From Candidatus Krumholzibacteriota bacterium (lineage in GTDB: Bacteria; Krumholzibacteriota; Krumholzibacteriia; LZORAL124-64-63), in contig JAKLEB010000001.1 of the NCBI GenBank assembly GCA_022711765.1, positions 189,186 to 253,185 of the forward strand: a stretch of 64,000 bases of DNA, read 5' to 3'. Below are positions 1 through 8,230 of this stretch, one piece after another. Position 1 is the first letter of the stretch; each line of letters opens with the position of its first letter. A program made the translations under genes and the position numbers. The notes below the pieces were generated by a model, which did not search any database, had not been told where the DNA came from, and worked only from the letters and a program-made list of their open reading frames with translations.

Positions 1-2
1 TC

Positions 3-1418
3 GTGCGGGCGGCCGGGCGGGAGGTCGACAGCCTGCGGCTGCTGGGCTTGCTGCTCTGGGCGAACCTGCTCTGGCAGCCGGCCGCCGTCGCGGACGCGGG
101 ACTGCGGCTGTCCTACCTCGCCGCCGGCGGGATCGTGGTCGGCCAGCGCCTCGTCTCGCCGGTCGTACGGGCCTGGCGCCGAGGTCTGCGCTGGCTGGCG
201 GGCGCCTTCTCCGTCTCCTTCTCGGCGCAGATCGCGACGATGCCGGTCCTGGCCGAGCACTTCGGCTACCTGCCGCTCGCCGGACCGCTGGTCAACGTCG
301 TCGTGGTGCCGCTCTTCGGGATCGCCTCGTTCGTCCTCGCCGGCGGCCTCCTGCTCGCAGCCGTCTGGCCGTGGGCGGGCGAGGCGCTGCTCGCGTGCGC
401 CTGGTTGCTCCTGCGGCCTCTGCAGGCCGCCGCGGCGGTCGCCGGTCCGGCGCTCTCGCCTGGCGAATCCGGCCTGCCGGTCTGGGGTCCCCTGAGGCTC
501 GCCGGCTATGCGGCGCTCGTGGCCGGCCTGGTCTTCGCCTGGCGCTTGGGCGGTCGCTGGCGCTGGCCGATCGCCGCCGCGATCGTCGGGCTGCTGCCGC
601 TGGTCGCCGGCGCGTGGCCGCCCCGGTCCGGCGCGCCGGTGGTGGCGGCGCGCCAGTTCGCGGTCGAGCAAGGCGATTGCGCGCTCGTACGCCTGCCGGA
701 TGGCTGGACCTGTCTGATCGACACCGGCGACAGCTGGCCGGGCGGCGGCGGACCGCTGGCTCGGGACGTCCTACCGGCGCTGCGCCGCCTCGGGATCCGG
801 CGTCTGGACGCGGTCTGCCTCACCCACGGGCACGACGACCACGTCGGCGGCGTCGCCGACCTGGCCGCGGCGCTGCCGGTCGGCCGGTGGCTCGTGGGCG
901 GGGAGGCGATGGCGCCGGCCGACGCCGAAACGGTGGCGCGGCCGGCCGGGATCGACACCCTGCACGCGGCCGGGGAGTGGGCGTTCGTCTGCTACGCGCC
1001 CGCTGCCGCTCGTGAGGCCCGAGTCGAGGAGAACGACCGCTCGCTCGCGCTGGGCCTCTGCCGCCGGGGCCGGTTGCACGCGCTCTGGAGCGGCGACCTC
1101 GAGGCCGGCGGCGAGGCGATGCTCCTGCCGATGCTGCCGCCCGTGACCGACCGTGGAATCTCGTTCTGGAAGGCGGGCCACCACGGCAGCCGCACGTCCG
1201 GTTCGGCCGCCCTGCTCGCGGCGTTGCGGCCGCAGCTGGTCGTGATCAGCTGCGGCGTGGCGAACCGCCACCGCCACCCGAGCCACGAGCCGTTCCCGGG
1301 CGCGACCGTCGCGCGCACCGACCTGCACGGCACGGTGAGCCTCGAGTGGCGCCCAGACGGTGCGCTCGAATGGCGGCGCACGCACGGCGCCCCGGCGGCG
1401 CCGGCCGCCTCGCCTTGA
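3..1418 (+). CDS. comEC: ComEC/Rec2-type DNA uptake channel, C-terminal part (5' end outside window)
   Basis: ComEC forms the inner-membrane channel that carries single-stranded DNA into the cytoplasm during natural transformation. The visible 471 residues begin inside the polytopic competence domain: several hydrophobic helices (about residues 10-60, 75-140 and 165-205). They are followed by a metallo-beta-lactamase-like domain from about residue 215, with the metal-binding motif THGHDDH near residue 274 and a second histidine segment (AGHHGS) near residue 394. Full ComEC proteins are usually 600-800 residues, so the true start is almost certainly upstream of the window, although a GTG at position 3 keeps the frame open. 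The stop codon lies inside the -35 element of the purC promoter. Family assignment is firm; whether the cell is competent cannot be judged from one gene. Confidence 0.85.
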   Translation: MRAAGREVDSLRLLGLLLWANLLWQPAAVADAGLRLSYLAAGGIVVGQRLVSPVVRAWRRGLRWLAGAFSVSFSAQIATMPVLAEHFGYLPLAGPLVNVVVVPLFGIASFVLAGGLLLAAVWPWAGEALLACAWLLLRPLQAAAAVAGPALSPGESGLPVWGPLRLAGYAALVAGLVFAWRLGGRWRWPIAAAIVGLLPLVAGAWPPRSGAPVVAARQFAVEQGDCALVRLPDGWTCLIDTGDSWPGGGGPLARDVLPALRRLGIRRLDAVCLTHGHDDHVGGVADLAAALPVGRWLVGGEAMAPADAETVARPAGIDTLHAAGEWAFVCYAPAAAREARVEENDRSLALGLCRRGRLHALWSGDLEAGGEAMLLPMLPPVTDRGISFWKAGHHGSRTSGSAALLAALRPQLVVISCGVANRHRHPSHEPFPGATVARTDLHGTVSLEWRPDGALEWRRTHGAPAAPAASP

Positions 1419-1443
1419 CACCCCCTCCGGCCCGGCCTAACAT
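1415..1443 (+). promoter_or_regulatory. Sigma-70-type promoter of purC-purH-guaA
   Basis: TTGACA (1415-1420) is followed after exactly 17 bases by TAACAT (1438-1443). It overlaps the comEC stop codon and lies about 50 bases before the purC ATG, so it probably starts the purine operon. Confidence 0.7.
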
Positions 1444-1491
1444 GCGCGCTCGGCCGCGAATCCCGCCACCCGTCAGCCGTGAGAGCACGCC

Positions 1492-2394
1492 ATGCCAGCC
1501 CTTCGCAGCACCGCGGAACTCGGCCTGAAGCCGGACTTCATCGGCAAGGTGCGAGACGTCTTCGATCTCGGCGACTCGCTCCTGATCGTCGCCACCGACC
1601 GGATCTCCGCCTTCGACGTGATCATGAACGACGTCGTGCCGGGGCGCGGCGCGGTCCTCAACGTCATGACCCTGGCCTGGCTCGACCGTTTCCGCGACCT
1701 GCCGAACCATCTCCTGAGCGCCGATCCGCGCGACTATCCGCCGCCGTTCCGCGCGCATGCCGATCGACTCGGCGGCCGCAGCGTGCTGGTGCGCAAGGCG
1801 AAGCGCTACGACGCCGAGTGCGTCGTCCGGGGGTACCTGGCCGGCAGCGGCTGGAAGAGCTACCGCCGCGACGGCACGATCTGCGGCCATCGGCTGCCGC
1901 CGGGCCTGCGGCTGGCCGACCGCCTGCCCGAGCCGCTCTTCACTCCGTCGACCAAGGCGGCCGAGGGTCACGACGAGAACATCGACTTCGCGGCCATGTG
2001 CGAGATCGTCGGGGCGGAGGCGGGAGCGCGCCTGCGCGACCTCGCCCTGCGTCTGTATCGCGACGGCGCTGCGCACGCCGAGCCGCGCGGGGTGATCCTC
2101 GCGGACACGAAGTTCGAGTTCGGCCTGATCGACGGCGAGATCGCGATCATCGACGAGGTCCTGACGCCCGACTCGAGCCGCTTCTGGCCGGTGGCGGAGC
2201 ATCGCCCGGGAGAAGATCCGCCGAGCTTCGACAAGCAGATCCTGCGCAGCTGGCTGGAGACCCTCGACTGGAACCACGCGCCGCCGCCGCCGAGATTGCC
2301 GGCGGAGATCATCGCGCAGACCAGCCGCCGTTACCGCGAGGTGCTGGAGATCCTCTTCCCGGAGGAGGCCGCCAAGTGGGCGCCGTACCTGTGA
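1492..2394 (+). CDS. purC: Phosphoribosylaminoimidazole-succinocarboxamide (SAICAR) synthase
   Basis: This cytoplasmic ATP-dependent ligase joins aspartate to CAIR to give SAICAR in purine biosynthesis. The 300-residue protein has the family hallmarks: KVRDVFDL near residue 15, which is the nucleotide-binding loop; TDRISAFDVIM near residue 30; ECVVRGYLAGSGW near residue 105; and the DTKFEFG and DEVLTPDSSR segments near residues 203-225. Length is typical of the longer (yeast-like) PurC subfamily. The ATG at 1492 is preceded by GAGAG and follows the promoter at 1415-1443. The 3' end overlaps purH, indicating a translationally coupled purC-purH-guaA unit. Confidence 0.95.
   Translation: MPALRSTAELGLKPDFIGKVRDVFDLGDSLLIVATDRISAFDVIMNDVVPGRGAVLNVMTLAWLDRFRDLPNHLLSADPRDYPPPFRAHADRLGGRSVLVRKAKRYDAECVVRGYLAGSGWKSYRRDGTICGHRLPPGLRLADRLPEPLFTPSTKAAEGHDENIDFAAMCEIVGAEAGARLRDLALRLYRDGAAHAEPRGVILADTKFEFGLIDGEIAIIDEVLTPDSSRFWPVAEHRPGEDPPSFDKQILRSWLETLDWNHAPPPPRLPAEIIAQTSRRYREVLEILFPEEAAKWAPYL
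2361..2368 (+). promoter_or_regulatory. Strong Shine-Dalgarno site deciding the purH start
   Basis: GGAGGAGG lies inside the end of purC, seven bases before the GTG at 2376. That spacing favours GTG 2376 over the in-frame GTG at 2391. Confidence 0.6.
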
Positions 2395-3929
2395 CCCGCC
2401 GCGCGCTCCTGAGCGTGACCGACAAGTCCCACCTCGACGACGTCGCCGCGCTGCTCGCGTCGTTCGACTACGAGCTGATCGCGTCCGGCGGCACGGCGAG
2501 GTACCTGCGGGACCACGGATTCGCCCCGATCACGGTCAGCCAGGTCACCGGATTCCCGGAGATCCTCGGCGGCCGCGTCAAGACGCTGCACCCCGCGATC
2601 CACGCAGCGATCCTCGCCCCCGGGCGAAAGGACCTCGCCGCGCCGGGCGTCGCGGCCCTCGGGCTCGCGCCGATCGACGTCGTGGTCGTCAACCTCTACG
2701 CCTTCGAGGCGGCGCTCGCGGCAGGGCGCGACGAGGCGGCGATGATCGAGGAGATCGACATCGGCGGCCCGGCGATGCTGCGGGCCGCCGCGAAGAATTT
2801 CGCGCGGGTGACCGTGCTCAGCTCGCCCCATCAGTACGAGGAGTTCTACCACGAGTGCCGCGCCCACGACGGGACGCCGTCGCTCGAGTTCCGCCGGCGG
2901 TGCGCGCTGGCCGTGTTCCAGCGGACGGCGGCCTATGACGGGACGATCGCCGGGTGGCTGGCCGCGACGACCGGCGATGGCGCGGGCAGGCCGGCGCCGA
3001 CCCGTGCGCTCCCCCTGCGGTACGGCGAGAATCCGCACCAGCAGGCCACCGTCGTCGTGCCGGCCGCGGACGGCGGCGACCTCGCCGGCGTCGGCCTCGC
3101 CGTGCACGGCGGCAAGGAGCTGAGCTACAACAACCTCGTCGACGTCGTCGCCGCGGTGAAGCTGGTCCTCGATTTCGACCGCAGCGGCTGCGGCATCATC
3201 AAGCACACCAATCCCTGCGGCTTCGGCCTGGGCGAACCCGCGGCGGCCCTCGAGCGCGCACTGCTCTGTGACCCGGTCTCGGCGTTCGGAGGCATCGTGG
3301 CGTTCAACCGGCCGCTCGAACTCGCGACCGCCGAGGCGCTGGCGGGCCGATTCGTGGAAGTTGTTGTCGCACCGGGTTATTCAGACGATTCATTGAAGAA
3401 GCTTCTCAAGAAAAAGAACCTGCGCGTGATGACCTGGGACCCGCGCGTCTTTCCGGAGGCGACCCGCGGGCGCAGCCGGTCGTGGGGGCGGCTGCGCCTC
3501 GAGCAGGGCGAGGACGAGGGATTCCCGGAACTGCGCGACTGGCGCGTCGCCGCGGGGTCCGAGCCGCCGGCCGCGGTGCGCGACGACCTGGAATTCGTCT
3601 GGAAGATCGCGAAGCACGGCAAGAGCAACGCGATCGTCATCGGCCGCGGCGGCGCGACGCTCGGTTGCGGGTTCGGCCAGATGAGCCGGGTCGATTCGGT
3701 GCGGCTCGCCGTGCGCAAGGCGGGCGAGCAAGGGCTCGACCTCGCGGACAGCGTGGCCGCGAGCGACGGGTTCTTCCCGTTCCCCGATGGGGTCCAGGAG
3801 CTGGCGCGCGCCGGCGTCCGCGCGGTGATCGCTCCCGGCGGCTCGATCCGCGACGACGAGGTGGCGGCCGCGGCGCGCGACCTCGGGATCGTCCTGATCC
3901 TGGCGGGGCGCCGTCACTTCAACCACTAG
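2376..3929 (+). CDS. purH: Bifunctional AICAR formyltransferase / IMP cyclohydrolase
   Basis: PurH catalyses the last two steps of IMP synthesis: formylation of AICAR using 10-formyl-THF, then ring closure. The IMP cyclohydrolase (MGS-like) domain fills roughly residues 5-150, with RRALLSVTDKS at its start and GGRVKTLHPAIH near residue 70. The transformylase domain follows, with the catalytic KHTNPCGFG segment near residue 275. The ending RHFNH is typical of PurH C-termini. Starting at GTG 2376, the protein has 517 residues and aligns with the family without a missing N-terminus. It overlaps purC by 19 bases. The alternative GTG at 2391, which overlaps the purC stop, would shorten it by five residues. 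guaA follows 22 bases later. Confidence 0.93.
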   Translation: MGAVPVTRRALLSVTDKSHLDDVAALLASFDYELIASGGTARYLRDHGFAPITVSQVTGFPEILGGRVKTLHPAIHAAILAPGRKDLAAPGVAALGLAPIDVVVVNLYAFEAALAAGRDEAAMIEEIDIGGPAMLRAAAKNFARVTVLSSPHQYEEFYHECRAHDGTPSLEFRRRCALAVFQRTAAYDGTIAGWLAATTGDGAGRPAPTRALPLRYGENPHQQATVVVPAADGGDLAGVGLAVHGGKELSYNNLVDVVAAVKLVLDFDRSGCGIIKHTNPCGFGLGEPAAALERALLCDPVSAFGGIVAFNRPLELATAEALAGRFVEVVVAPGYSDDSLKKLLKKKNLRVMTWDPRVFPEATRGRSRSWGRLRLEQGEDEGFPELRDWRVAAGSEPPAAVRDDLEFVWKIAKHGKSNAIVIGRGGATLGCGFGQMSRVDSVRLAVRKAGEQGLDLADSVAASDGFFPFPDGVQELARAGVRAVIAPGGSIRDDEVAAAARDLGIVLILAGRRHFNH

Positions 3930-3951
3930 CTCCGGCCACGAGGAGACGTCC

Positions 3952-5505
3952 ATGACCGCTCCCGGCCACGACCATCCCAAGATCGTCGTCCTCGACTTCG
4001 GCTCGCAGGTGAGCATGCTGATCGCGCGCCGGTTGCGCGAGGTCCAGGTCTTCAGCGAGATGCGGCCGTATACGGCCTGGCGCGAGGTGCTCGCGGACCC
4101 GCTCGTCGCCGGCATCGTGCTGTCGGGGGGCCCCGCGAGCGTCTCGGACCCCGGCGCGCCGGACGTCGGCGCCGAGCTGTGGCGGGGCGGCAAGCCGCTC
4201 CTGGGGATCTGCTACGGCATGCAGCTGATGTGCCACGCGCTCGGCGGCCGGCTCGCGCCGGCGGCGAATCGCGAGTACGGGCACGCCGAGCTCGAGGTCC
4301 TCGAGCCGGACGCGCTCTTCGCGGGCCAGCCGGCGCGCCAGCCGGTCTGGATGAGCCACGGCGACCGGGTCGACGCGTTGCCGCCCGGTTTCCAGGCCCT
4401 CGCGCGCACGGCCGAGATCCCGTACGCGGCCGCCGCCGATCCGGCGCGCGGCTTCTACTGCGTCCAGTTCCATCCCGAGGTCGCGCACACGCGCCACGGC
4501 CTGGCGATGATCGAGGCGTTCGCGCGGCGCGCGTGCCGGCTCGAAGACCGCTGGACAGCGGCCGCCTTCGTGGCGGAGGCGGTCGCCGAGATCCGGGACC
4601 AGGTCGGGCGGGAGCGCGTGCTCTGCGCGGTCTCGGGCGGGGTCGACAGCACGGTGATGGCGACGCTCGTGGACCGCGCCGTCGGAGACCGGCTGCACGC
4701 GGTCTACGTCGACAACGGCGTCATGCGCCTGGGCGAGAGCGACCAGGTCCAGCGCGACCTCGACTCGTTCCTGCAGCGGCCGATCCAGCGCGTCGACGCC
4801 GGCGCCGTCTTCCTCGCGCGCCTGGCGGGCGTCACCGCGCCGGAACGCAAGCGCAAGATCATCGGCGAGACCTTCATCGACGTCTTCACCGAGTCGACCC
4901 GCGAGCGCGGGCCGTTCGGATTCCTGGCCCAGGGCACGCTCTATCCGGACCGGATCGAGAGCCACTCGATCCATGGCCCGAGCAGCGTGATCAAGACGCA
5001 CCACAACGTCGGGGGACTGCCCGAGCGGCTCGGCTTCGCGCTCGTCGAGCCGTTGCGCGACCTCTTCAAGGATGAGGTCCGCCGCGTCGGGCGCGAGCTG
5101 GGCATCCCGGCGAGCCTCCTCGGCCGGCATCCGTTCCCGGGACCGGGCCTCGCGGTGCGCATCCTCGGCGAGGTGACGGCGGCGCGCGTCTCGCTCCTGC
5201 AGCGCGCCGACCATATCTTTATCGAGGAGCTGCGGCGCTCCGGCCAGTACGACGCGATCTGGCAGGCGGGCGCGATCCTGCTGCCGGTCCAATCGGTGGG
5301 CGTCATGGGCGATCAGCGCACGTACGAGAACGCCGTGGCGCTGCGCGCCGTGACCAGCCTCGACGGCATGACCGCCGACTGGGCGCGGATCCCGCCCGAC
5401 CTCCTCGCGCGCGTGTCGAACCGGATCATCAACGAGGTCCCCGGGGTCAACCGTGTCGTCTACGACGTCAGCAGCAAACCGCCGAGCACGATCGAGTGGG
5501 AGTGA
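3952..5505 (+). CDS. guaA: GMP synthase (glutamine-hydrolysing)
   Basis: GuaA aminates XMP to GMP, using ammonia released from glutamine. The N-terminal class I amidotransferase domain (residues 8-200) has the oxyanion-loop sequence LSGGPASV, the nucleophile Cys87 in GICYGMQL and the HPEVAHT histidine. The ATP pyrophosphatase domain begins near residue 205 with the PP-loop SGGVDST (228-234). The C-terminal dimerisation domain ends in the invariant TIEWE. The length of 517 is normal. AGGAG precedes the ATG at 3952. Together with purC and purH this makes a short purine operon feeding IMP towards GMP; guaB is not in the window. Confidence 0.97.
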   Translation: MTAPGHDHPKIVVLDFGSQVSMLIARRLREVQVFSEMRPYTAWREVLADPLVAGIVLSGGPASVSDPGAPDVGAELWRGGKPLLGICYGMQLMCHALGGRLAPAANREYGHAELEVLEPDALFAGQPARQPVWMSHGDRVDALPPGFQALARTAEIPYAAAADPARGFYCVQFHPEVAHTRHGLAMIEAFARRACRLEDRWTAAAFVAEAVAEIRDQVGRERVLCAVSGGVDSTVMATLVDRAVGDRLHAVYVDNGVMRLGESDQVQRDLDSFLQRPIQRVDAGAVFLARLAGVTAPERKRKIIGETFIDVFTESTRERGPFGFLAQGTLYPDRIESHSIHGPSSVIKTHHNVGGLPERLGFALVEPLRDLFKDEVRRVGRELGIPASLLGRHPFPGPGLAVRILGEVTAARVSLLQRADHIFIEELRRSGQYDAIWQAGAILLPVQSVGVMGDQRTYENAVALRAVTSLDGMTADWARIPPDLLARVSNRIINEVPGVNRVVYDVSSKPPSTIEWE

Positions 5506-8230
5506 GATCGGTCGCCTGCTCGCGCTCGCGCTGGCGGTGTGCGCGATCGCGGCCCGGGCCGACACGACCATCGGCGAGCTGCGCGGCGAACGGCGCGCGG
5601 CCGTGCGCGCCGCCGCACTGCGGAAGCTGGACGGTGGCGCGCCGTTCGGGCTGCTCGTCGTGCCGGTCGATTTCGCCGACGCGCGCTTCCCCGCGAGCTT
5701 CGATCCGCGGCACGACCTCGCGCCGCGGCTGGGCGAGGCGACCGGCGCCCTCGGCCACTACGTCGCGACGGCGGCGAACGGCCGGACGCGCCTTGCGATC
5801 GTGCTCGCGCCGCTCGTGCCGCTGGCCGGCGAGCGCCTCGACTACTCGGATCTGGGCTGGCAGGGCTTCGAGCGCAGCCGCGCGATGGCGGCCCAGGCGC
5901 TCGCGGGCGCGGCGGCGCGCGGCGTCGAGTTCGCGGCGGCCGATCAGGACGGCGACGGCGAGATCGACGGGGTCCTGCTGCTGCACGCGGACGCCGGGCT
6001 CGAGAACGACCCCGGCGGACTCATCGTCCCGCAGCAGTACTTCCTCGCGGAGCCGGTCGTCCAGCGCGGCACCGTCGGCCGCAGCTACGCGATCGCCGCG
6101 GCGCGCAGCACGCTCGGCATCTGGGCGCACGAGACGGGCCACCTGCTCGGCCTCGAGGACCGCTACGATCTGGACCTCGCGAGCGACGGCGACACCGGCC
6201 CGCGCGGCGGCCTCGGCGCGTTCAGCCTGATGGCGGCCGGCTGGCGCGGCAGCGGGGCGGGCGAGGACCCGGCGCTGCCGGACGCCTACTCGCGGCTCGC
6301 GCTCGGCTGGATCGACGCCGCGGCGGAACCGGCGCCGGACGCGGCCGTGCGGCTCGCCGCCAGCGGTCCCCGCGGTCCGGAGTCCTTCCTCGCCGAACGG
6401 CGCGACCCGGTCCGCCACGCTCCGTACGACGCCGTGTTGCCCGGGCCCCGGCTCCTGGTCTATCACCTGGACGAGGCGCTGGCCGAGGGCGAGGCGTCGT
6501 CGCCGGCCTGGCCGGATCGTCACCTGCGCGTGCAGCTCGTGGAGGCGGACGGCGGCGACGCGGTCGCGCGCGGCGAGGCCGTTGGCGTCGCGGCCGACCT
6601 GTTCCCGAGCGACGGACGGACGCAGGCGTTCGACGGGGGCACGACGCCGTCGAGCCGCACGTGGGCGGGCGAGCCGACCGGCGTCGCGTTCACGGTCGCC
6701 ATCGACGACGCCGGCGAGCTGCAGTTCGCCGAGGTCCCGCCGCCGGCCTGGGGCGACCTCCGGCTGCGCGTCGGCGAGGCGGGCGGCGAGATCTTCGTCG
6801 AGGCGATCGTCCGCCTCGACGAGCGGCCGGCGCCGCCGCCGGTCGTGCCGTTCACGCTCGAGGTCCTCGACGCACAGTGGGGGCAGTTCGCGGGTGGTCC
6901 GGTCATCGCGGGCGTCTTCGACTTACCGGCGCCGGACGGCGCCTGGGAGGACTACGCGGGCGTCGTGGCGACCTGGGTCTCTGCGGGCTCGCCGCCGCCC
7001 GGCGCGACGACCCGCTTCCGTTACGCGCTCGACGGCGGCGACCGCGGCGCCGGCGAGATCGTCCACGTGTGGGACCCAGCCTGGGCCGACCTGACGCCCG
7101 GTGGCGACTGGCTCGCCGCCTGGACCGTCGTCCACCCGGGCGGCGACGCTTCGACGACCTGGCATCGCTGGCCGGACGGCGGACCGTTCGGGCTGGCGGC
7201 GACTCCCATCCTGGCGTGCACGGGCGCGGCCTTCCCGAGCGGCGCGGTCTGGCCGGAGATCGCGTACACGAACGGCGCCGACGCGCGCCTCGTGACCCCG
7301 GCGCTCGGCGCGTCGGTGCGGTGGCTCGAGCTGACCCACGCGGTCGACCTCGAGCTCCTGCATCCCTCGGTGGCGATCGACGGGGTCGAGCTCACCTGGG
7401 TTCACGACGGCGGCTACGAGACGCCAGCCGTGCCCGCGGACGGCTGGCTCGGCGCGGTCGAACCGCGGGCGAACCATGCGTTCGCCGGCCGGCCGACCTT
7501 CGCGATCCGCGACTCGCTCGAGACCGGCGGCCGTCCGCTGTGGCGCCGCGAGGTCCTGCCCCTGCCGGATGCGGCGGTGCACGGGCCGGGTCCGTGGCGC
7601 TTGCGGCTGGGGCTCGCGAGCAACGAGGTCTGGCGGGCCCGCGGCTGGCTCGTGCGCGATCTCGCCGGACATCTCGACGATCCGCCGGCCAGCGCGTTCC
7701 CGGTCTGGCTCGACGAGACGGCGCTCCACTGGCGGTCGCCCCAGCCGGTCGAACCGGCGAGCTTCCGGATCGACCGCAGCGACGACGGCGGCGAGACCTG
7801 GCGGCCGGCGCAGGTCGTCGCCGCGGGCGAGGCGGCCGGACAGGACCACCAGGTGACGCTCGCCCGGCTCGGCCTGCGGGAGCGGGCAAGCAGCCGCGTG
7901 CGGGTGGTCGCGGTCGGCGAGGCCTCGCTCGTCTCGCGGACCCTCGTGGCCGCGGGTCCGGACGCCGTCGTCCTCGGACCGGCCCGGCCGAATCCCGCGG
8001 CGGGCATCGTGAACTGGACGGTCGACGCCGCCGGCGATCCGCGGGCCGAGGCGGCCGTGTACGATCTGCGCGGCCGTCTGGTCCGGCGCTTGCATCTCGA
8101 AGCGGGTCCCGGCATCTTGACCTGGGAGGGCTCGGACGCCGCCGACCGGCGAGTCGCGGCGGGAGTCTATATCGTCCGGTTGCGCGCCCACGGACAGACC
8201 CTGACCTGCAAGGTGACATGGCTTCCCTGA
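5453..8230 (+). CDS. Secreted M6-family zinc metalloprotease with FlgD/T9SS-like C-terminal domain
   Basis: This is a large exported protease of the immune inhibitor A (M6) type. The hydrophobic stretch LLALALAVCAIA followed by ARA-D, near residues 22-36, looks like a signal peptide. The zinc site HETGHLLGLEDRYD lies near residue 226 and matches the HExxHxxGxxDxYD pattern of M6 enzymes. The middle (about 450-830) is rich in beta-type sequence and may hold Ig-like or carbohydrate-binding modules. The last 85 residues (GPARPNPAAG near 842, then YDLRGRLVRRL and AAGVYIVRLRA) match the FlgD-Ig/Por-type sorting domain common in FCB bacteria. The start is uncertain: GTG 5453 lies inside guaA (53-base overlap), and no better ATG, GTG or TTG precedes the signal peptide. 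The 3' end overlaps the next gene by 13 bases. Confidence 0.82.
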   Translation: MSSTTSAANRRARSSGSEIGRLLALALAVCAIAARADTTIGELRGERRAAVRAAALRKLDGGAPFGLLVVPVDFADARFPASFDPRHDLAPRLGEATGALGHYVATAANGRTRLAIVLAPLVPLAGERLDYSDLGWQGFERSRAMAAQALAGAAARGVEFAAADQDGDGEIDGVLLLHADAGLENDPGGLIVPQQYFLAEPVVQRGTVGRSYAIAAARSTLGIWAHETGHLLGLEDRYDLDLASDGDTGPRGGLGAFSLMAAGWRGSGAGEDPALPDAYSRLALGWIDAAAEPAPDAAVRLAASGPRGPESFLAERRDPVRHAPYDAVLPGPRLLVYHLDEALAEGEASSPAWPDRHLRVQLVEADGGDAVARGEAVGVAADLFPSDGRTQAFDGGTTPSSRTWAGEPTGVAFTVAIDDAGELQFAEVPPPAWGDLRLRVGEAGGEIFVEAIVRLDERPAPPPVVPFTLEVLDAQWGQFAGGPVIAGVFDLPAPDGAWEDYAGVVATWVSAGSPPPGATTRFRYALDGGDRGAGEIVHVWDPAWADLTPGGDWLAAWTVVHPGGDASTTWHRWPDGGPFGLAATPILACTGAAFPSGAVWPEIAYTNGADARLVTPALGASVRWLELTHAVDLELLHPSVAIDGVELTWVHDGGYETPAVPADGWLGAVEPRANHAFAGRPTFAIRDSLETGGRPLWRREVLPLPDAAVHGPGPWRLRLGLASNEVWRARGWLVRDLAGHLDDPPASAFPVWLDETALHWRSPQPVEPASFRIDRSDDGGETWRPAQVVAAGEAAGQDHQVTLARLGLRERASSRVRVVAVGEASLVSRTLVAAGPDAVVLGPARPNPAAGIVNWTVDAAGDPRAEAAVYDLRGRLVRRLHLEAGPGILTWEGSDAADRRVAAGVYIVRLRAHGQTLTCKVTWLP

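Noticed and set aside
5539..8217. Upstream extension of the Slt-like transglycosylase frame through the whole M6 gene
   Set aside because: The extension is an arginine-rich shadow of the protease gene; a signal peptide starts exactly at ATG 8218.
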